This document shows positions 1 to 12,300 of a stretch of DNA of 64,000 bases, in pieces. The translations under genes were made by a program, and so were the position numbers. Position 1 is the first letter of the stretch; each line of letters starts with the position of its first letter. The DNA is taken from positions 76,130,001-76,194,000 of the forward strand of contig NC_132988.1 of the NCBI RefSeq assembly GCF_048564905.1, read 5' to 3'. The DNA is from Vicugna pacos. Taxonomy: Eukaryota; Chordata; Mammalia; Artiodactyla; Camelidae. The notes beneath the pieces were generated by a model. It was not told the origin of the DNA. It saw only the letters and a program-made list of their open reading frames with translations, and made no database searches.

Positions 1-164
1 TCTACAGTGAAGCTTAGTTTAGGAAAGGCATTTTTGGAATTTCTGATAAATAAATAGCTACATACATAGCTAAAGTGAGGTAACTGAGGAAGTAACTGGA
101 GAGAGAGACTGGTATGAAGTTGGAGAGAATCCCAGAAGAAAGGCCTCTCCCATCTCTGTGTTCT

Positions 165-440
165 TGATAACTCCTCCGCCTGGAATATCCTATCTGAAAT
201 AGTCCTGGAGAAACACCTATTTAACTTTCAAATCTCAATTCAAGTATCATCTCCTCCATGCAACACTTCCTGCCTTATTCAGCCATTCAAAACTATCCTA
301 AGGTTTCTTAAGTGATAATATTCCTGTCTCCCCAGTAGGGAGAATAGGGACCATTTCATTTCATCTTTGTATCTTCAATACCAAATTAAGTGTCAAAAAC
401 ACAACAGATACTAAATATTTGTTTAGTGAAGGAAACAAAG
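165..440 (+). repeat. L2 LINE 3' fragment
   Basis: The segment follows the L2 3' end layout: a run resembling 'cttcctgcctta', then 'tgtctccccagtagg', 'tctttgtatcttcaatacc' and a terminal 'taaatatttgtttagtgaa'. It is diverged, as expected for this ancient mammalian family. Edges are approximate. Confidence 0.6.
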
Positions 441-1689
441 GTATGTGTAATCAAAAATACAAGAAGAAACCAAAATAGTGCCATATACATAAAAAAGAAA
501 GAGAGTTTCCAGGAGAGGGTGGTAAATAGTGTCGAACACTTAAAGGTAAATAAGGATGAAGACTTGGGGTGGGGTGGCAATTGGACCGGTGTTTAGAAGT
601 TTAGAACCTAACACAAATTTCAGTAGAGAACAAAGATCCTCTTATAGAAGGTAATAAACAAAATGAAGTGATGTGATTCTAGGCAGTAAGAACATGAAAT
701 GTTAGGTACAGACTACTTTTTAAACAAGTTAAGAGATCAAAGAAAAGAAAATGATAGGATGATAGTTTGTGAAACAGATAAGGAAAAGTGTTTTGATGTT
801 TGGTTTTGTTTTTAGAATGAAGAAAAACTTAACAAGTTTACAGGCAGAATAGAAAATAACTACTAATAAATGGATTGAAGGTTCACAGACTTTGCATTTT
901 CCATTGTCCCTTCTTCCTTGACAACTGAACCCAGATTCTGTTTGCAGTGGAAATGTGCCCAGACCAAGACAAGATACTCAATTTCCCAGTCCCCCTCATT
1001 CAGAAAATTTTGAATGGCCCCAGATGGAGGTGGCCGTGAGATAAGATTTTGACCAGTGGTATATGAGAGATACCTGTCAGAGTTCTGAGAGAGCCTTTAC
1101 TTTTCTTGGTGAAAAGGTAAAGGTATAGCTGGTTGCCTCCCCTTTTCTCCTCCTTTCTTCCTTGAGTGAGGACTTGATGGCTGGAGTTGTAGGAGCCATC
1201 TGATGACCCTGAGTCAGCAAGAAAGAGAGAAAAGATGAGTCACATAAACATGAGACATGACACTGTCAAGTCACTGAACAAATACAAACAGCTCCTTAAC
1301 TGCAGATTTCTTACAAGAGGAAAAATAAACCCCTATATATTTATGCTACTGTGAATCAGATACATATATATATATCAGGTATATATGTGTGTGTATATCT
1401 ATCTATCTATATATATATCCTTGCAGTCAAGTAAGTTTGTAACTAATAAGGCTTTAAATATCTTTAATCAACCTTCTGATGTTTGAATCAGTTCTAAAAT
1501 TTCTCCCAGTCGCTATCTACCTTATGTTTTCATAATTCCAGAGGCAGGAAATTTAGTAGTTATTAAAACTTTCTAGACCATTTTGGAGAGTTGTGGCCTT
1601 CATTAGAAAGCCTTCTCTTCTCAAAAACGTTTTAGGGTCCCCTACTTTTCCCTTGATCTAGCACTCAAGGCCTTCCGTAAACGCATTCC

Positions 1690-2165
1690 ACCCTATAATC
1701 CATCTCTATTTCCTGTGCTCTCCAGCATACAAGCCCTATTCAGATCAGGTCAAACTTTGTCCCATCAGACACTGCCTTATTAGCATGGTAAACTCATTCT
1801 TACTTCTGCAACTTCTCTCTTACTGTTATTCTTTTCTAAATTACAAATCCTTTATGTTTGACTTGCCTAAAGTCCTACCCATTTTTCAAGGCTAAATAAA
1901 ACCTCACCTCTTCTAGGAAATCTTCCCTGGCTACTCCATCTCCCGTTGATTTCCTCCTTTCACTGTTTGAAACAGCAAATTGTGACATAGTCTCCAAAAC
2001 ATGGTTGAATACTACTTCTCCCATTTTTGGTTAATTGTCCCATGTGGCTTTCCTTGGTTCACCCACTAGAAGGTAAACTCTTCAGAGCCTAAGACACATT
2101 TTTCTTATATATTTTCCCCACAACTGCTGATACAGACTTGAGTAAGTACTCAATACTACTAATTG
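1690..2165 (+). repeat. L2 LINE fragment
   Basis: An L2-like order of motifs is visible: 'tttttcaaggctaaataaaa', 'cctcttctaggaaatcttcc', 'cccactagaaggtaaactc' and an ending 'gagtaagtactcaatac'. It is a diverged ancient copy in the plus orientation, with edges set by eye. Confidence 0.65.
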
Positions 2166-3224
2166 TCAATGGGATGTGTTTAGAAAATGTATGTATACAG
2201 TGCTTAAGAGAGCTAAAAAGAAGACGTGTAGTATGCATACACACACATATGCATATACACACACACACAGACATGATTTTGTGGTCAAAATTAGAGCTCA
2301 ACTCAACAGAATCCACTAAAATTTCAAATTTGTGTTTGCTGTTATTTTAAGTTACACAGATGGCTTTCTTTAAATCTCCTTGTCTTTAGGAAGAGACTGA
2401 TAAGTGTCCTTTGATTCAATGGTTGGCTGTAACAGTAACAGGTCCTCTCTAAAATAAAATAGGAAATTCCTACTACTAAAATACAAGACAAATTTTAATT
2501 AATCAGACTCAATAAGAAATCAGACTGTGTATCACCATTGTATTCAATCCAGAAGCTCCTTTTTTTTTTTGAACAGCTACAAATCCTTCATACATCAGGT
2601 AAGTCAGATGCACAGCCAGAATTATGAATCCTAATATTTAGTCCTTTTGGGGGGAGGGCATCTAATGATGCCAGCATTCTGAGACAATTTAATCCAGCCA
2701 GATCTGAGATTCTATGACCTAAGATAAAAGAAACATCCTTTTATGGTCTTAAAGTGTTATAACATGGCATCTCTAGGTGGGAAATACTATACCCAATTCA
2801 AGTTTTTAAACTTTTTTTTTAATTGTCAGTTTACCCAGTTCAGTTTGCTTTCAGCTCATTTGCCCAGGAAGTCACTCAGAAGGTCTGGCATGAGGGCCAT
2901 TTCTTTGTCATTGCTGGACATGATACTGCTGGCTTATCTGTTTCATCCCTTGCTCCATCTTGGGCATAGGTTAGTTGCAAATGAGTTGCTTTTGGTCCTG
3001 AATGTAGCTATTACAAGCGTTCTTCAGTTTGCTGGCTTCCATTCACACTTTTTTGTCCAGTCTCACAATTACAAGTGAGAGTTCTGGCTAGGGGTTATTC
3101 TACTTGCTTAACATTTTGTCCCTTTGTTTACTCTAAATGTAGTGGCAGATCACTAAAATGTAAAGATGGATATGGCCTGACCTCTGCTTTAAATAAAAAC
3201 ATACAAGCAATTCTCTTAGCTCAT

Positions 3225-3470
3225 AGCTGATTCTTCTTAAGCACTTGTTGTATGCAAGGCACTGTACGAATCTCTTGAAATAGACTTGTCCAATAATTAT
3301 TCACAACAATTCTGTGCAACAGGAGCTACTATTTTATACTTATGACTCCTATAAGAAAGTGGAAGCACAAGGGAAAGAAGGGAAAGTCTATACATCTAGT
3401 AAAAAGTGAAGGTAGGCATTGAAGACTTACGGTCAAACCCAGCACTCACAGCACAGCTTCTACAGATGAA
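3225..3470 (-). repeat. MIR SINE
   Basis: Reverse-complement MIR pattern: 'gcacttgttgtatgcaaggc' followed by a degraded segment where the core would give 'ctcattttacagatgagg', and then a stretch like 'caaacccagcactc'. Ancient and diverged. Confidence 0.5.
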
Positions 3471-4354
3471 AAATTATGTCAAGTACAAAGTGGCAAAAGT
3501 AGCAAGATGGCTATGCACTTGATCTAAAGGAAGAGAAGTCTTGGGGATGGTTTCAAAAAGCAGGAAGGTGAAATTTTAGCAATGTAGACTGAGGCTGGAG
3601 GAGACCAAGAACTATATATTTAAAAAGTCAGAGGTGACCACCAAAGCAGATTTTTTTTTTTCTCAATTTGGCATCCTCCCAGGGCAGGGTATAAAGATGT
3701 GAGAAAGCCCTGAAGGCAGGCCTAGAAAGAGAAGGCAGCTCACAGAACTGAGAGGGAAAGAACCGAAGATTCACAGGGACAAATCAAAGAGGGAGAAAAT
3801 TTGCAGGGCCTGTTGAATTTTGCAACTGGGTCTTCATTATTAATCACAAAAGCTATTATGTTCTTTATGCAAGCAAAGATCACACACATGATCTCATTTA
3901 ATCCTCACAACCACCCTTGAAGTTTGTGTTATTATCTGCAGCACAGTTCCAGGGGTGGCCAAAGGCAAAACGTAAACCGCAGTGGGCTGAAAAGTGATTG
4001 AGTGCGGAGAATGTAGTCTGCACTTGGGATAAGTTTGGGATAAAAAGGGATTGAGCCCTAAAGGCTAGTCAGTGTGCCAGTCACTTTAGCACTGTTTTCT
4101 AATGTCATCCAAACAAAACTCTAAAAGGGATGTGTCCTTATTGACCTTTTAAAAAAAAAAGACAGAATTTTGGAAGCCCAGTGTGATCGAATAGCCTATA
4201 TTCTTTTCCATAAACCCCACTGTGCTCCCACTAGGGAACAGACAAGCTGAAACAGACATTTACTGAAGTCCTCACTGCACCAGGCCAGACAATGGGCTAA
4301 GAACATTTATGTGGACTGTGACATTGAAACTTCAGTTTAAATGGTAGTTTCATT

Positions 4355-4429
4355 GACTGGGACATTGTGCTGTACACCAGAAATTGACACATTGTAACTA
4401 ACTATACTTCAATTAATTTTTTTACATGC
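4355..4429 (+). mobile_element. Very short L1 3' end insertion
   Basis: About 75 bp matches the 3' end of the artiodactyl-type L1 seen elsewhere in this window ('tgctgtacaccagaaattga' and 'actatacttcaatt'). It is flanked by 10-bp direct repeats TAGTTTCATT at 4345-4354 and 4430-4439, which I read as a target-site duplication. There is no clean poly(A) tail. Confidence 0.65.
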
Positions 4430-4454
4430 TAGTTTCATTATTAATAGTGTGGTG

Positions 4455-4660
4455 ATTGGTGATAAAGGACCTGAGCCCAGGAGCCACACTCCCTGAGTTT
4501 GGAGCTCAGCTCTGCCATCCATGAGTATCCTTTTGTCTCAGTTTCCTCATCTGTAAAATGGGCTTCCTTCGAAGATAATACATTTGAAATAAAAAGAACA
4601 ATGAGTACCTAGGGCATGAAAAGTGAGCAGTAAACTGTTAGCTAATAGTTTAGTCACCAT
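4455..4660 (+). repeat. MIR SINE
   Basis: Plus-strand MIR with a recognisable core: 'gagctcagctctgccatcc' and then 'ctcagtttcctcatctgtaa' followed by 'aatggg'. It is one of the better preserved MIR copies in the window. Confidence 0.75.
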
Positions 4661-5149
4661 TTTACCCCCAGGGAAGAGAGGGTGAGGAAAGATCTCAGAG
4701 TTAAGCCGGCTGTGGATTCCAGCGTCTCCCAGAAGTCCTTCTGTTTCCCCAGGGCCTGCAATCTTGGAGACAAACCTCTTGAGGGGGAAAGTAGGGGTAG
4801 GTGAGTGTTTGTGGTGTGTTTGCTTGTCGGTTTATTTGTTTTAAGACGGGATTGACTGGCACCGTATCTTTCTCCTGAGGAGGAGGGAGATGCAAAGTAA
4901 AGATGCAGAAGAGAAGGAGCTATGATGGGTAAGCTCTCAGAGAGACAAGGAGAGATGGCAACCCAGCACAGATCAGGATCCGCAACCTGGATCAGGAGAC
5001 GCCCAGGAAAGGAAATGAGGATGGTGTGCACCTCTCTATTTTATTTGGAAGCAAAGGAGAAAGAATCCAGGAAGAAGTTTATTTTCCTCTGCTCGCTTGC
5101 TGGCCAGGAAACAGCCAAAGTTCTTGATGGGATCAAAAAATAACACCCA

Positions 5150-5944
5150 CTCCCTTCTGCCCTTTCTTTCTTCCTCGACCGTCTCCTTTACCCCCTCCTC
5201 TTCCCAACCACCCCCACCCCTACTTCCTCTTCTTTCCCCTCCTTCCCCTGCTAGTTTGCCGGTTACTTCCCTCTTCCCTTCGCTCCTGGCTATAGAGGGG
5301 TCCCAGCTGCCTGCGAGCGAGCGCAAGGGAGATAGTGAGATTGGCGGCGGACTGTACACATCAGCCAGGGAACGAAGTCTCTCTCTCTTTCTCCCCCCCC
5401 CCCCCACACACATACACACAAACACACACACTCACACACACATTCAAAACTCGATCCGGCTGCACCGCGGCTGCTCCAATCCTTGCAAAAGGCGAACGAG
5501 CGCCCTCCGGCCCGCGGCGCTCAACCCGGCTCGGGCTCTGCGCCCGACTCAGCGCTGGTCCCCGTGCGCAGCGCGGTCGCTTCGGCAGGCTGTTCCCGAA
5601 AATAAAGGGGGGAGAGAGGGTACGGACAGATCCGAAAACACCCCGGCCACACACGCCGCGACTTCAGCTCTTCGGCGTCCGAGTACAGACGGTTCTGGCA
5701 GCGCCCTGCGCTTGGTGAGGTCCTCGCCGCTGCCCGGGAAGAGCCCACCTGCCGGTCCGTGATCGGCCCGCGCGAAAAGTGGGGCTTGTCGCTGTCCTGC
5801 TCAGGCAGCGTCCGCGCTCTGGGCGCCCTTGCACCAGGTAGTTGTGAGTTCAGCCCTTGGCTCTGCCGCGGGCCCCTCGCGCCTTAGAGGGTCCTCCCCC
5901 GCCCCCGGGACGCGGCAGCAGACGCTCGGTGCCGGGACCTCGCT
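5150..5944 (+). promoter_or_regulatory. BMP3: BMP3 promoter region and 5' UTR
   Basis: This segment lies directly before the BMP3 start codon. It begins with a nearly pure pyrimidine tract (about 5154-5250), then a C-run joined to a CA repeat, and then GC-rich sequence. An AT-rich motif AAAATAAAGG near 5600 could serve as a weak TATA-like element, and CCCCGCCCCC near 5897 is an Sp1-type GC box. The transcription start cannot be placed from sequence alone, so the split between promoter and 5' UTR is unknown. Frames open across this region are low-complexity translations with no recognised product. Confidence 0.65.
5392..5443. repeat. Poly(C)/CA repeat beside the BMP3 promoter
   Basis: A run of C residues leads straight into an imperfect CA repeat that ends near 5443. 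Such tracts vary in length between individuals. This one lies roughly 500 bp upstream of the BMP3 start codon. Confidence 0.85.
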
Positions 5945-6310
5945 ATGGCTGGGACGCGCAGACTGCTCTATCTATGGCTGGGCTGCTTGTGCGTGAGCCT
6001 GGCGCGGGGACAGACACTCAAGCAGCATTTCCCGGAGATCCGCAAGGCTGTGCCGGGTGACCGCACCGCAGGTGGTGGCGCAGACCCCCTGCTGCAGCCG
6101 CACGACAAGGTGTCAGAGCACATGCTGCGACTCTACGACAGGTACAGCGGCAGTGACAGAGCCGCGACAGCGCGGACACCAGGGTCCTCTCAACTGAGCT
6201 CTCCGCCCCTGCGGCCCCAGCTCCTGCGGGAGGGCAACACGGTTCGCAGCTTTCGAGCCGGAGCAGCAGGTGAGTGCCCGAGTCCCCCCCTTTCCGGGGT
6301 CCCGGCCCAG
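5450..6310. promoter_or_regulatory. BMP3: CpG island over BMP3 exon 1
   Basis: CpG dinucleotides and GC content rise sharply between about 5450 and 6310 compared with the AT-rich flanks. The island covers the proximal promoter, the whole exon 1 coding part and the first intron bases. I did not calculate observed/expected ratios, so the edges are visual. Confidence 0.75.
5945..6269 (+). CDS. BMP3: BMP3 coding exon 1
   Basis: It starts at the ATG of [14 protein letters not shown], which aligns with the human start MAGASRLLFLWLGC, and runs to a GTGAGT donor at 6270. It encodes residues 1-108 plus one base. The hydrophobic leader and the block [15 protein letters not shown] are clear BMP3 hallmarks. 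Just after that block the sequence is poorly conserved ([19 protein letters not shown]) and slightly longer than human, which accounts for the three-residue length difference. Confidence 0.97.
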
Positions 6311-9300
6311 ATGTTTCCTGGGACCCCCGCAGCTTTCTCATCTGACCTGTGCTGCCTAGAAACCTTCCCTCGGCCCCCAGCTGCCCTCCGAGCCCCTCGG
6401 TGCAGTCCCATCCCGCATTCCGCCTGTGAGTCAGCCCAATTATAGAGTCCGAATTGAGAGGAAGAATCGGAGAGAAGGGCGCCCAGGCCTGGAGGGGGTT
6501 CGGCTGGAGAAAGTGCGTGGAGCAAAGGAAGCTCCCCACCTCGCCGCCCACCGGAGTCCTCCTGCCCTGGGTGTCTGGGGCAACTCTGGGGTATCTTGTG
6601 CCGGTGTTTCTTTAGTCGGTCAGCGGAAATTCCCTTGGACTGGGCTTTAGCCATGTTTACTTAAAGGCAGATGTCATTTTATGCCAACCCCAGGGCACCA
6701 GAGAGAAAAGTCACACTTGAACTACACGCGCTCCCGTCGCCTTGTAGACGGTCGCTTCTCCAGATTTTGCACTCTCTCTTAACTCACGGTCTCTGTGTTA
6801 ACGATATTTGACACTTTCCACTTGATAGTCCCTTGGTGGCAAACCCAAACTAAACCAGGTGCTCGGGTGTTTCGATTATTTAAAAGCCATCTGGGCAAAT
6901 AGGGATTGCACCACCCACCCTGGGAGGAGTTGGGAGGGAGGTGAGCAGCCATAGATGTAAACACCTCTTGGAATCTGCCGATGAAAATCTGCTCATCCCA
7001 TTTTTCAACACACAGATCACTGCCGACTGAAATTCATGGCTTAACACGGCCCCCTTGGTGAGGCGAATAACTTAGGCTAACAGCCTGCCTCTCTTGTGCT
7101 AACAGCTTGAGGGAAAGTTTCCTGGACACTAACTCGGTTTCTATGCTTTGAGGATGCACCAGGCTTTTTTTGTTCACTACATTCATGACAAAGGGAAATG
7201 TAACTGCAAAGCCTGTCTTCAGTGAACCCTTGAAAAATAGCCAAGAATCGTCAAGTAACGAGGCCATGCCTCACGCTTGCTCTATCAATTCTGTCAGAAT
7301 CACTAGAAAGAAATCTCCCAAAGCTTTGATATGCAGGACTCCTGGAAAAGAGGAACATGCAAGCATCCATCAAGGAAAGCCCTAGGCTGACACTGTAAAT
7401 ACACTCTGGAGCTCACAGGCATGATGACATTTACAATAAATGTGAATTATGCTTTCTAATGCAGAAGTCTTTAGCTAGAGTCTGAGCTGAACCAGATTTC
7501 ACTTGCTGCTTAAAACCACGAGCATGATCTATAAGGAGCTGGCCTCTACTAAGGAAACAGAAACCTGCTCTGGGTTGTCCATCATATGCCAGCCACTTGA
7601 GGAGGCTGTCCTGACAGCTGACCACACCAGTGAATGCCCTGTTTACTCCAGTGCCGCTCTGAGGGCAGAGCTCGATGAAGGAGCAGGGTGGGAGAAGCAA
7701 GAGTTGGAAGGAAGTTGAATGGGCAAGGCAGGTGGCAATACTGAAGGTACTCAAATCACTCTTACCTCGATGTTCATTTTCTTGGTAATATTCCTAAGAA
7801 GCTGCTGAGGCACCCAAGAGATGAATAGTATTTTTGATATCAGCAAATTTCATTTTAGTATGAATCACAAGATTTGGAGGTGGAATAGAAGTTTGTTTCA
7901 TGCACATCTATTGTATAGTGTTTTATAGGTTTGTTTTAGGATCAGAGAACCATGAGTGGGAGAAGAATAAGGCTTTGAATAACTCAGGCCCCTTTACTTT
8001 CTGGCTTCAACTCATTCCATGCATTATAATTTTAAAGTGTCCCTTATCAGCCTCTCTGCAGTCTTATACCAGCAAATGATAAACTCTGATACGGAGGCCA
8101 GAAGTTCCTTGAAATGATGAATTGCAGCTTGAAGCATATATACAAGGCTACGTGCCCTGATAAGAAAAGTAATTCCTTTAGCATCCTACAGACTGTCTTA
8201 ATGACTTATTTATCAAATGTAGACACTGGTTCTTGTGGAAGCTTAAGTGTCCTGTTACTACACTGGAGACTCCTGGAGAGGTGGTTCGCATTGGACCCCT
8301 TCCAAGAGTGTTTAGTTACTACCACACTGAAAAGACTTACTATACAGCAGTTTTGGCTCTAATAAGGCAGGACTCTAGGAAGGTGCTGAGGCTTTCATGT
8401 GTGTCTCTCTCCTTTATCCATTATCAGCATTTCCATAACACCTTTCGTCCTGTGACATATGCTCTGATGTAGGTGAAAGGTGCTGTCTGCATTAACAAAT
8501 TAGGTATGTTTTCTAGTCCGTAGTGTCTAGGTTTCACAACATATGGGCTTCCCTGTACCAAGGATGCGACAGATTTTAATGGGAAGTCAGGTGCGTGCCG
8601 TGTCTGTGGAGTGCATGCTGCTCCGGCAGACTTTCCCAGTGCTTACCTAGGCTGAGTTAGAGGCTTAGAGCCCTATTTGCTCCTTGGAACATACCTGATT
8701 AAAATTATTTATTGTTCTGAACCTAGAATATCTTTGGTTGAAATTCAGCTGCTGTGGTCTCCCTCTGATTACTTTCTACTTAAACTATTACTTGATGGTG
8801 GGTGGCATTCATCCTAAATACACTTTCTGCTAACCCTTTTCTCCTCCCTCAACGCTATGCCGTTGGTTTGCCAAACCGTAAGTTTGGAGCGCTCCTGAGT
8901 CTTTTTGTGATGTGTAAGGGCTTACATAAAGATAGGTTTTATCTTTCCCTTTGTAAAAGGTAATTTACAAAATTATTGATGACAGAGAAGTTCAGCTGTA
9001 GAAAAACACAACGTCTTGAAGGAAGACAAGAGGGATATGAAATCAGCTTTTATTTTCATCTTAGTTTAAGTTGTCCTTGGCTTCTATGTAATAATAATAA
9101 AAAAAAAGAATATTTTACATGAGGTTTTCTCCTGGCTCAGTCCTTTAAGATACATACTTTGTGTTCATTAGTTTCTCATCATTCCCATAGTCACTTAATC
9201 TTATTTTTCTCAATCATAAATTTAACCTATTTAGGAAAAGTGATTAGAACACATGTGTTCTTATTAGGAAACTATCATTATTTTAATTTTCGGCATATAA

Positions 9301-12300
9301 CTACAAAAAGATTGCATTTCAGTAGATATGTGTCACCTTTTAAAAAAACCACACAGACTTCATAGATAAAAAGAAAAGAAATTTGAGGAAAGATGGACTC
9401 AAATGTGAATATTTTCCTTCAATGAGAAAGGGGAGAGTCTTTCCTGCTATGACCAAAAATCTTTAAAAATGAATAACTATCATTTGACATGTTTCTAAAG
9501 TACAAGGCTAAAATATATATACATTTGGGAAAGATATAACCGAGGGCTGAATAATCATTCCAGTAGGAGCCAGCCCTGTGAAATGCATGGGAACGCATCA
9601 TTTTTGATGGGTTTGATGGCAAGGGGATATAATAACTTTACTAAAACAGAATTACCTTAAAATTTCTGGCACCTAGAAATGAGGCTTAAAATTAAAGAGC
9701 ATTAGATTATCTGATGTGTTTATTCAAAGGACAATAGTACATCTGGAGATGGGGAGCTGGATGTGCAGCTGCTTTGAATTACACTCTACTTTGAATACAT
9801 GATAGCCCTTAATGAAGTTTTTACTGTAATAGACAAGACAGCTTTACAATCTCTGACATTTAAAAATCCATAATACCATGAATTCTTGATTATCTATGCT
9901 AATGGAAAGGAGAAAGAAAATGAGTTACATAAGAAAATAATTTCAATTTAGCTTTTTAGCATAGTTAGACATAATCAAAGAGACCAAGAAACCATGGGGG
10001 TCAATGAAAAAAATTCCCTAAGCAGATAATTCACTCAGGGAATATTTGTACATTAATATATATATATAATATATTTTATATATTATAATATATTTTATAT
10101 ATTATATATACATATAAAATTCAGAAAATATTAAAAGAGTTACAGACATTTTATCTAATCAGTGGAAGTTTATAAGCACTTGATTGAGCCAGTTCAGATT
10201 TTTCTAAAAATTAAATAGGGCTGTGACTGTCAAATCTGCTCTTAAGCATTTTGGAATTATATAATTTTGTATTTGGAAGAGGCTTTAAAGAAAGCAAGTC
10301 CAACCTTGTATATAAATGGAAGAAATGGGCATCAGGATATTTTTGCCAGACAATTTTTCAAACATACTGAGCTCATCTCAAAACTTATTATTTCTAATAA
10401 TCTGATCTAATTTTCTAAGAGAAAATTTTATAAAAGAGGGTCTTTAGAAAATGTTAACAGGTGTTACATAAAATTGCATTCCATGGTCAAATAAGCTGGA
10501 GAAAAAATGAGCGGTTTTCTTTGCTTTGGGACCTTTCAGGGCCTTTAAACACTAGTGAATCTGCTTAAGAGTGGATCACTTTCTCTCTGAGAGAGCATTT
10601 CAGAGAAATGTGATTCTAAGATATCTGTTTGGGGAATCACTGCTTCAGAGTCTTCCTAATTTCTCAAGGAAAAAAGTATGCAAAATCAAGTGAATATTAC
10701 AGCTGAAAACTATCTCCCTTTTCATCTCCCATTTAGTACCCATCTCAGGGTGTTTACTTACATTGTTACCTTTTGGACTTGAGTCCAGTTGGCATTGTAC
10801 CGTTGGCCCTCAATATCCCTGGGTTCTACAGATCCAACTAGAGATTGAAAATATTCAGGAAAAAAATTTCTAGAAATTTCCAAAAAGCAAAACTTGATTT
10901 TGCCAAATCATAACAATTTAGAGATGATTTAAAGTATACGAGAGGCTGTGTGTAGGCCATATGCAAATACTATGCCACTTTATATAAGGGACTTAAAGCA
11001 CCTGTGGATTTTGGTCTCCGTAGGGGTCCTGCAGCCAGTTCCCTGTGGATACCAAAGGGCGACTGTTCCATCTTCCTGCTTTCTTGTCTCAAACTTCTCT
11101 GAATCTAGTTTTAGACTTTCTGTCACTAATTTTATTTTGCCTGTTTCTTTATGAATTTTCCTTCATTGTTTTCTTCTATAGGATTAATATTTTTTATTTG
11201 ACATCTAGTTTTACCCTTTTAAAAGAAGAGCTATTTTATTTGTGGGAAAATTAACTAGAAATCATACACATTACATTGTTAATATTTTATCATCATTCAT
11301 CCCTTGGTTTTAGACATCTATCAAATCCTTTATAAAATCTCCATTGTTTGTAGGATTCATTAGATAGAATAAAAGCCATGCCTATCAAAAACCTAGTGAA
11401 AATTACTGAGCAACTGTGCATATACTTTGTATTTGCTCGCCAGGATTTTTGTGCTCTCACATCAGAACTTTTCTCCCAAAATTTTGATGCTTTTCCCATC
11501 TATTCAATTTGAATGTCCTAGGAATCAGTATCTTAAGAATTTTATTTAAGTGGTATAGTGGAAAGAAGTCTGGCATCACAAATAGTCTCAGCTTGAACCT
11601 TCCAAGGCCAAGTTTCTAGTCATAGTGAATTTTATGACTATGTTATGAATTCATGAAAATAGAATTTTGTAATGGAAACATTGACATAGTATCAATCAAG
11701 TGACACAAGTATACCAGGATGATATCTGGACAGTAATAAACCATAGCAGTGTGACTAAAGAGCCCCCATCTACGGAATATATTGAGAAATCCATAAAATT
11801 GCTGGTCTGTTCACATGTTAGTATTGGTTGTACTAGAGTATTGGTACATAAAGCAGTACTGTTGGCAACACGCATTTTCAGGGATAATTTTATTAAAGGC
11901 ATGGATGTCTATTTATCTAAAATAGCCACATGTAAGTCATAAAGCCAATTGACTATGGTGTTTTACTGACTCCTTCAATGATCTGCCTTCCTTTAAGATC
12001 CATCTTTTCTTGACAATAGAACCACATTTGGGCACACTGTGAATAAAGGTGTTTGGACAAACTGATCCTACTGTATTAGCAACTTCAGTATGTTCTTACT
12101 GTATCAAGTGAGTCAAATTAAACATTATTATTAAATATTAAATGTTATAGTGAGTAAATGTTAAATATTCCTTAGATAAAATCATTTGCATCCAGTAGTT
12201 TTAGAAATAAAAGGTTCTTTGCTCAGTCCTCTGACTTTATAGTTAAAACTACAGAGGTCCAACATGATCTTATTTGCTTTTCCTCCAAAGAAAATTTTAA

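Larger units (their letters stand above)
1..5149. other. Intergenic region upstream of BMP3
   Basis: No coding exon was recognised here. Reading frames are short and lack splice context. The stretch holds two L2 fragments, MIR copies, a very short L1 insertion and AT or CA microsatellites (about 1362-1420 and 2239-2272), listed separately where clear. 440-1690 and 2350-3220 otherwise look like unique AT-rich sequence. Confidence 0.7.

Noticed and set aside
2743-3078. 111-codon plus-strand frame, and the possibility of a processed pseudogene on the minus strand next to a T-run
   Set aside because: The plus-strand peptide resembles no protein I know. The minus-strand translation is interrupted and I could not match it to a parental gene; flanking direct repeats were not evident.
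5097-5762. Long plus-strand frame (221 codons) upstream of BMP3, and minus-strand frames in the same region
   Set aside because: The peptide is low-complexity (proline/serine and TH repeats) arising from the pyrimidine tract and CA repeat, in promoter or 5' UTR sequence.
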